Source: Halobellus clavatus
GTDB taxonomy: Archaea; Halobacteriota; Halobacteria; Halobacteriales; Haloferacaceae
Length of the DNA stretch: 64,000 nucleotides
Reading direction: 5' to 3'
Assembly: GCF_900107195.1 (NCBI RefSeq)
Contig: NZ_FNPB01000002.1
Coordinates: forward strand, 352,103-416,102
Below are positions 60,324-64,000 of the stretch, in pieces; position 1 is the stretch's first letter; each line of letters starts with the position of its first letter. The notes beneath the pieces were generated by a model that did no database searches, was not told the origin of the DNA, and worked only from the letters and a program-made list of their open reading frames with translations. Position numbers and translations under genes: made by a program.

Positions 60324-61142
60324 TCAGACCCCGACGATCGCGAGCAGCGTCTGCGGGAGCTGCCCGGAATCGGCGTACGGCAGGGAGAGATACAGCATCC
60401 CGAACAGCGTCGCGTTGTACGCGCCGTGGATCAGCGCCGGGACGAGGATGTTGTCTGTGAGTTCGTACACCGTCCCGAACACGAGCGTGGGGAGCACGAG
60501 CACGGAGATACTGACCAGTCGCGCTCGCGGCATTCCCGTGAGCGAGAAGTAGTGGATCGACGCGAAGATCAGACTCGCGAGGACGATCGCTGCGGGCGCT
60601 GGCAACGCCTCACTCAGGCGGTTCTGGACGACGCCGCGGTAGAGCAACTCCTCGCCGGGACCGATCAGGAGCAGCGACGCGGGGATCAACAGCAGGAGTA
60701 TCTCGGGGTTCTGCAGTCCGACCTCGGCGGCGCTGTTCGAGGCCGCCTCGGCCCCGAGCGTTCTGATGATCACCGACGCGATCACCAGAAAGCCCATCGC
60801 CGCGACGTAGCCCCCGATGACGGACGCGACGTCCCGGAGCGAGGGGACCCCGATGCCGACGTAATCGGCTCCGATGCCGCGGTATCGCAGGTACGCGAGC
60901 GCGACGCCGCCGAAGCCGAACCCCGTCGCGAGGACCAGCGAGAGCACGATGCTCAGAAGCGGCGTCACCTGGACGCCGGCGACGCCGAGCACGAGGGCCG
61001 CGGCGACGACGAGCAATCCGCCGGCCACGATGCCGACGACTGAGAGGACGACCGCGGCGAGGAGCGCGCGGAGCACGTCGCGGACGGCATCGCCCGAGAC
61101 CGAGCCGCCCGCTTCGTTGACGGAATCGAATTCGGAGGACAC
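60324..61142 (-). CDS. CPBP-family intramembrane metalloprotease (CAAX protease-like)
   Basis: The 272-residue protein has about eight hydrophobic segments and the CPBP motifs: motif 1 EELLYRGVVQ, motif 2 FASIHYF, and motif 3 IHGAYNATLF. Eukaryotic relatives (Rce1) cleave prenylated CAAX proteins; archaeal members have unknown substrates, some in peptide processing. Convergent with the htpX pair. Start ATG 61142 has an AT-rich stretch upstream. Confidence 0.9.
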   Translation of the reverse strand: MSSEFDSVNEAGGSVSGDAVRDVLRALLAAVVLSVVGIVAGGLLVVAAALVLGVAGVQVTPLLSIVLSLVLATGFGFGGVALAYLRYRGIGADYVGIGVPSLRDVASVIGGYVAAMGFLVIASVIIRTLGAEAASNSAAEVGLQNPEILLLLIPASLLLIGPGEELLYRGVVQNRLSEALPAPAAIVLASLIFASIHYFSLTGMPRARLVSISVLVLPTLVFGTVYELTDNILVPALIHGAYNATLFGMLYLSLPYADSGQLPQTLLAIVGV

Positions 61143-61193
61143 ACACGAGATACGTACTGCGCCGTCAAAATCCTTCGCTCTGTGTGACCGTGT

Positions 61194-61793
61194 CTACGAG
61201 CGTTCCCAGCGCGCAGCGAGTTCGTACCGGGTGAGCGCGAGGACGGTCCGCCCGTCGCGGAGCTCGCCGTCGAGCGCCGCCGCCAGCAGGTCGTCGTAGT
61301 CGATAGTGTCGACCCGGATGCTCTCGTTGAAATCGAGTTCCTGCTCGGCGCTCGCTGTGCACCCACGGGCGAGGTAGTAGTGGTGGACGCTGTCGAGGAG
61401 GCCGTTAGCCGGCTCAGCGGAGAACAGGTGCCGGACGCTCGCCGCCTCGTGGCCGGTCTCCTCACGGAGTTCTCGTCTGGCGACGGCGTCCAGATCCTCG
61501 TCGTCCGGTTCGGCCGTCCCGGCGGGGAGCCCGCGGTTGACCCGGCCGACGGCCTGCCGCCACTCCTCGATCACGACGACGTCGCCGTCGTCGGTGAAGG
61601 GCAGCACCACGACCGCGGGCGGCTCGTCCACGTAGTGGAAGTCGGTCTCGGTGCCGTCGGGCAGGACTACGTCGTCTCGGCGGACGTCGAATCCGGGGCA
61701 GGTGTAATCGAGTTCGCTCCCGGTCGTCGTCCACGCCAGGCCGTCGTCGGGGTCCGCTGCGGTACCGGGTGCGGATGCGTCTGGATCGACCAT
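61194..61793 (-). CDS. NUDIX hydrolase (ADP-ribose pyrophosphatase-like)
   Basis: Start ATG 61793 (MVDPDAS), 199 residues. The Nudix box is GTAEPDDEDLDAVARREL followed by REETG; relative to the consensus G-x5-E-x7-REU there is one extra residue after the first Gly. The LPAGTAEP lead-in and an FNESIRV loop are as in ADP-ribose/NADH pyrophosphatases. It cleaves nucleoside diphosphate derivatives. The gene is upstream of the CPBP gene on the same strand with a gap of about 50 bp. Confidence 0.88.
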   Translation of the reverse strand: MVDPDASAPGTAADPDDGLAWTTTGSELDYTCPGFDVRRDDVVLPDGTETDFHYVDEPPAVVVLPFTDDGDVVVIEEWRQAVGRVNRGLPAGTAEPDDEDLDAVARRELREETGHEAASVRHLFSAEPANGLLDSVHHYYLARGCTASAEQELDFNESIRVDTIDYDDLLAAALDGELRDGRTVLALTRYELAARWERS

Positions 61794-61890
61794 ACTCGGT
61801 TCTCGGTCTCGCACCCAAGAAGTGCTGGGGTGGATTCGGTGGGTCGTGGCCGCGTCACGGCCATCGGACTGCTCGAAGCCCGCCGCTCAG

Positions 61891-63189
61891 TCAGCCTCGC
61901 AGTCGCCCGCGAAGGGCGATCCCGCTGCCACCCAGCACGAATCCGAGCGAGACGAGCGCGACGGCGACGTGCGCCTCGGTGAACCAGAACGGCGTCTGGA
62001 GTCCAGTCTGTAAGAGCAGCAGCAGGAACGACAGGACGGGAAGGTTGCGGCGCTCGTCGACCGTCGTCTCGCCACCATCCGCGTAGGCGACCCCGCCGAC
62101 CGTCTCCCCGGCGGGCAGGCGCTCGGCCTCGTAGGGAACCTGTGGCGTGGCGTAGCTCCACACGGTCGCCCCCGTGCGATTGATCTCGACGACGCGCTTG
62201 TTCAGCGAGTCGGTGACCAGCGTGTTCCCGTTCGGGAGTCGGTCGGCGTCGCGCGGCCAACTGAACGGCACGCCCTCGGCGCGGTCGACGGCCCAGGCCA
62301 CGTTCCACGAGCCGCTCTCGTTCCGCCGCAGTTCGACGATCCGGTCGTTGTGGCTGTCGGCGACCAGGACGGTTCCGTTCCCGAGCCACTGCGGGTTGTG
62401 CTGCTGTCTGAGTACCGTCGGGTCGCCCTTCGGATTCGGGCTCCCGCCGTCGGTCCGGCCGTCGTCCGCGTTGATCACCTCGACGACGCCCTCGCCGCGC
62501 TCGACGATCACGAGCTGGTGGGCGTTCCGGACCGAGACCAGGTAGCGATCCTCCGAGATGACGTCGACGTCGTTGATGTGGAGCCAGTCGGTCCGAGTCG
62601 GGTCCGCGGGCGCGTCGTACCGCTCGCTCGCGTTCCACTGCCAGGTGATCTCGCCGTCCTCGACGGTGAAGATCCGCTCGTACTCCATGTCGGTCACGAG
62701 GAACTCGCCGGAGTCGAGCCGCTCGACGTCGTGGACCTCGCTGTTCGCTCGCGTCCGTACGGGGAACGAGTACTCCGAGACGACTTCGGGGCCCGCGCCG
62801 CTGTCGGCGTTCGGTTCGATGATCCGGAAGCCGGTGTGAGTACAGGGCGACTCGTAGGGGCCGCACTCCTCGTAGCCGCTGTCCATGAAGCCGGCCATCA
62901 CGCTCCCGTTCTCCAGCATCGTGACGTCGAAGTAGCTGTCTGTCTCCCCGGCCCGCCACTCGGTCTGGCGGCCGTCGAGCAGGTAGACCGACCCGGCTTC
63001 GTGGAGGCCGGGGCCGCCGCCTTGGGACCCGACGAGTGTCCGTCTCGCCTCGCCGTCGTCTGCGCCGCCGACGCTCGGCGCGAGCGCCGCGCCGACGAGG
63101 AGCGAGGAGAGGAACAGCACGACGCCGACGAGCACGAGCGTCGCGCCGGCGCGCGTTCCGGTGAGTGGAGTGGGGACCTTCGATCGCAT
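61891..63189 (-). CDS. Arylsulfotransferase-like membrane-anchored beta-propeller
   Basis: The 432-residue protein has an N-terminal helix (ATLVLVGVVLFLSSLLVGAAL), a propeller domain with repeats such as NGSVMAGFMDSG, GEITWQWNASE, WLGNGTVLVADSHNDRIVEL and LPNGNTLVTDSLNKRVVEI, and two C-terminal helices. The repeats and the HINDVDVI, HNPQWL and WPRDADRL segments match the arylsulfotransferase (ASST) family. In the bacterial enzyme a catalytic His forms a sulfo-intermediate; I cannot assign it here, so function is uncertain. The propeller probably faces outside. Confidence 0.8.
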   Translation of the reverse strand: MRSKVPTPLTGTRAGATLVLVGVVLFLSSLLVGAALAPSVGGADDGEARRTLVGSQGGGPGLHEAGSVYLLDGRQTEWRAGETDSYFDVTMLENGSVMAGFMDSGYEECGPYESPCTHTGFRIIEPNADSGAGPEVVSEYSFPVRTRANSEVHDVERLDSGEFLVTDMEYERIFTVEDGEITWQWNASERYDAPADPTRTDWLHINDVDVISEDRYLVSVRNAHQLVIVERGEGVVEVINADDGRTDGGSPNPKGDPTVLRQQHNPQWLGNGTVLVADSHNDRIVELRRNESGSWNVAWAVDRAEGVPFSWPRDADRLPNGNTLVTDSLNKRVVEINRTGATVWSYATPQVPYEAERLPAGETVGGVAYADGGETTVDERRNLPVLSFLLLLLQTGLQTPFWFTEAHVAVALVSLGFVLGGSGIALRGRLRG

Positions 63190-63249
63190 CGACTGCGTAG
63201 AGCACGGGGGAGCGCCGAAAAAAACCGTTCGGTGTGGACCGCAGTGGTG

Positions 63250-63645
63250 CTACTCCCGCTCGGCCTTCAGTTCGAGCAGGTAGCCGAACGGATCGGTGAC
63301 GTAGACGGCCGGGGCGACGCCCGTCGCGCCGAGCGGGTCCAGCCGGCGGTCGATCTCGATCCCCGCGTCCGCCAGGGTGGCCTCGATGCCCTCGATGTCG
63401 TCGTCGACGCGGACGGCGATGTGGTCGTACGCGGTCTGGGTCGGCGCGGCGAACGCCTCGTCGGGTTCGAGATGCACGACTGCGCCGGGTGCCAGCCGGA
63501 CGGAAAAGAACGGCTTTTCGCCCGACTCGTACAGGTCCATTCCGTCGATTCCGAACCCGAGCGCGTCCCGGTAGAACGCCAGTGCGGTCTCGATCCCGTC
63601 GGCCGGAATCCGCAGTTTCACGTGGTCGATCGCGGTTCCATCCAT
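63250..63645 (-). CDS. VOC-family (glyoxalase/dioxygenase fold) protein
   Basis: ATG 63645 (MDGTAIDHVKLRIP) gives 131 residues of a two-module VOC fold. Metal ligands look like His8 (AIDHVKL), a Glu/His in the middle (VVHLEPDEA and YDHIAVRV) and a final Glu (YLLELKAE). The reaction may be glyoxalase, epimerase or ring-cleaving; the family is too diverse to say. It is the last chromosomal gene before the IS remnant. Confidence 0.85.
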   Translation of the reverse strand: MDGTAIDHVKLRIPADGIETALAFYRDALGFGIDGMDLYESGEKPFFSVRLAPGAVVHLEPDEAFAAPTQTAYDHIAVRVDDDIEGIEATLADAGIEIDRRLDPLGATGVAPAVYVTDPFGYLLELKAERE

Positions 63646-63701
63646 ACGATGTCGTTGGCGTCGGTCGGACAAAAGTCCGGGTGCCGGCCGGAGGGTCGTG
63701 T
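63646..63701. mobile_element. Probable boundary region of the IS6-family element
   Basis: The 56 bp between the VOC start and the transposase stop should contain the IS end. The sequence changes to a more AT-balanced GTGTTTAGTTTGGAGC near 63697, but the second copy of the inverted repeat lies outside the window. Confidence 0.4.
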
Positions 63702-64000
63702 TTAGTTTGGAGCATTGAGCCAGGCGGCAAATGCTTGGAGCCAATTTTCGGCGGTTTGCGGCTCAACGTGGCTGAAACAGTTGGAGAACGACGAGGTGCG
63801 ACGCTTGAGTTCTCGAAAGATTCGCTCGATGGCATTCCGATTTCCATTCCGTTCGGTTTGAAATCGGAGTGAAGCTCTGGCCAGCGCAGTTTGGAGGTGT
63901 TGAGCGCCATCGACCAGAAACACTGCGGATTCGACATCGTGTTTCTCGCGCAGTTCACGCAGAAAGATCTCGGTCAATGCGGTCGTCGTCGTTGAAAACA
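63702..64000 (-). CDS. IS6-family transposase, C-terminal part (continues past window)
   Basis: The frame runs in from beyond base 64000 to a stop at 63702-63704. The C-terminal third of an IS6-type DDE transposase is recognisable: FLRELREKHDVESAVFLVDGA (in parts, with the second catalytic Asp) and GNRNAIERIFRELKRRTSSF, in which Glu of the DDE triad is in NAIER. The spacing and ending LQAFAAWLNAPN match haloarchaeal ISH14/ISH29-like elements. Whether it is intact cannot be seen. The terminal inverted repeat is probably within 63685-63701 but I cannot fix it. Confidence 0.85.
   Translation of the reverse strand, partial: FSTTTTALTEIFLRELREKHDVESAVFLVDGAQHLQTALARASLRFQTERNGNRNAIERIFRELKRRTSSFSNCFSHVEPQTAENWLQAFAAWLNAPN

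Noticed and set aside
63655..63680. CGGAC-AAAA-GTCCG hairpin followed by GTGCCGG near the IS end
   Set aside because: It contains GTGCCGG but not the other segments of the pseudoknot element, so it is not a fourth copy.
61667..63958. 763-codon open frame on the minus strand across the ASST, NUDIX and VOC genes
   Set aside because: It runs through several genuine genes in another frame and has the Arg-rich composition of a shadow frame.
1..64000. CRISPR array, tRNA or rRNA genes
   Set aside because: No regularly spaced direct repeats and no cloverleaf or rRNA-like sequence was seen in the gaps between genes, although this was by eye only.

Overview
This window is haloarchaeal chromosome. It is very GC-rich with strong third-position GC, the encoded proteins are acidic, and many starts sit about 25-30 bp downstream of archaeal TATA boxes (leaderless transcripts). 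Marker genes include archaeal DnaG-type primase, SepF, the ubiquitin-like modifier SAMP1, both archaeosine tRNA-modification enzymes (TgtA and ArcS), Tsr3, and several families that are largely confined to Halobacteria. I see no rRNA, tRNA or CRISPR array. Dense overlapping open frames on the opposite strand are a by-product of base composition.

Layout. 1-4.8 kb: a truncated membrane sensor kinase, an isochorismatase-fold hydrolase with a YcgG-like protein, and a sodium:solute symporter with its DUF3311 partner behind an operator-like palindrome. 5-12 kb: dnaG, a GNAT/DUF92 pair, two cis-prenyltransferase paralogues (one without the catalytic Asp loop), and serS. 12-20 kb: a HalOD1-like protein, a CobW-type GTPase, a zinc alcohol/formaldehyde dehydrogenase, tsr3, a NOG1-type GTPase, a SIMPL lipoprotein, a DUF389 membrane protein and a rhomboid protease. 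20-36 kb: two sensor kinases, an RNB exoribonuclease, azlCD, an acyl-CoA ligase, an RCK-containing cation/proton antiporter, a thiolase, an AAA ATPase, a PQQ-propeller lipoprotein and a PhnP-like metallohydrolase. 36-45 kb: DoxX, a candidate PD-(D/E)XK nuclease with a cysteine cluster, a NifU-like scaffold, ROK glucokinase, a YgfZ/GcvT-like protein and a LOV-domain kinase. 45-54 kb: geranylgeranyl-reductase-like protein, a BNR-repeat protein, uvrA, a single TBP-like repeat fused to zinc ribbons, sepF, a PUA protein, and a SAMP1 operon. 54-64 kb: a nitrilase, arcS, a flavin-binding protein, tgtA, HtpX and CPBP proteases, NUDIX, an arylsulfotransferase-like protein, a VOC protein, and the 3' part of an IS6-family transposase that runs off the window end.

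The most unusual signal is a dispersed noncoding element present three times (about 19.62, 47.05 and 58.95 kb). Each copy has a TATA-like box at the same end and two interleaved stems that form an H-type pseudoknot. The stem sequences differ between copies while pairing is kept. This looks like a multicopy structured RNA family or a structured mobile repeat; I cannot name it. Other points of interest are a probable heteromeric cis-prenyltransferase, the TBP half-domain/zinc-ribbon fusion, a Cas4/AddB-like cysteine arrangement in a DUF5787-type protein, a SAMP1 whose Gly-Gly is not C-terminal, an 88-bp inverted repeat at 53.5 kb, and a small ORF directly upstream of the LOV kinase.
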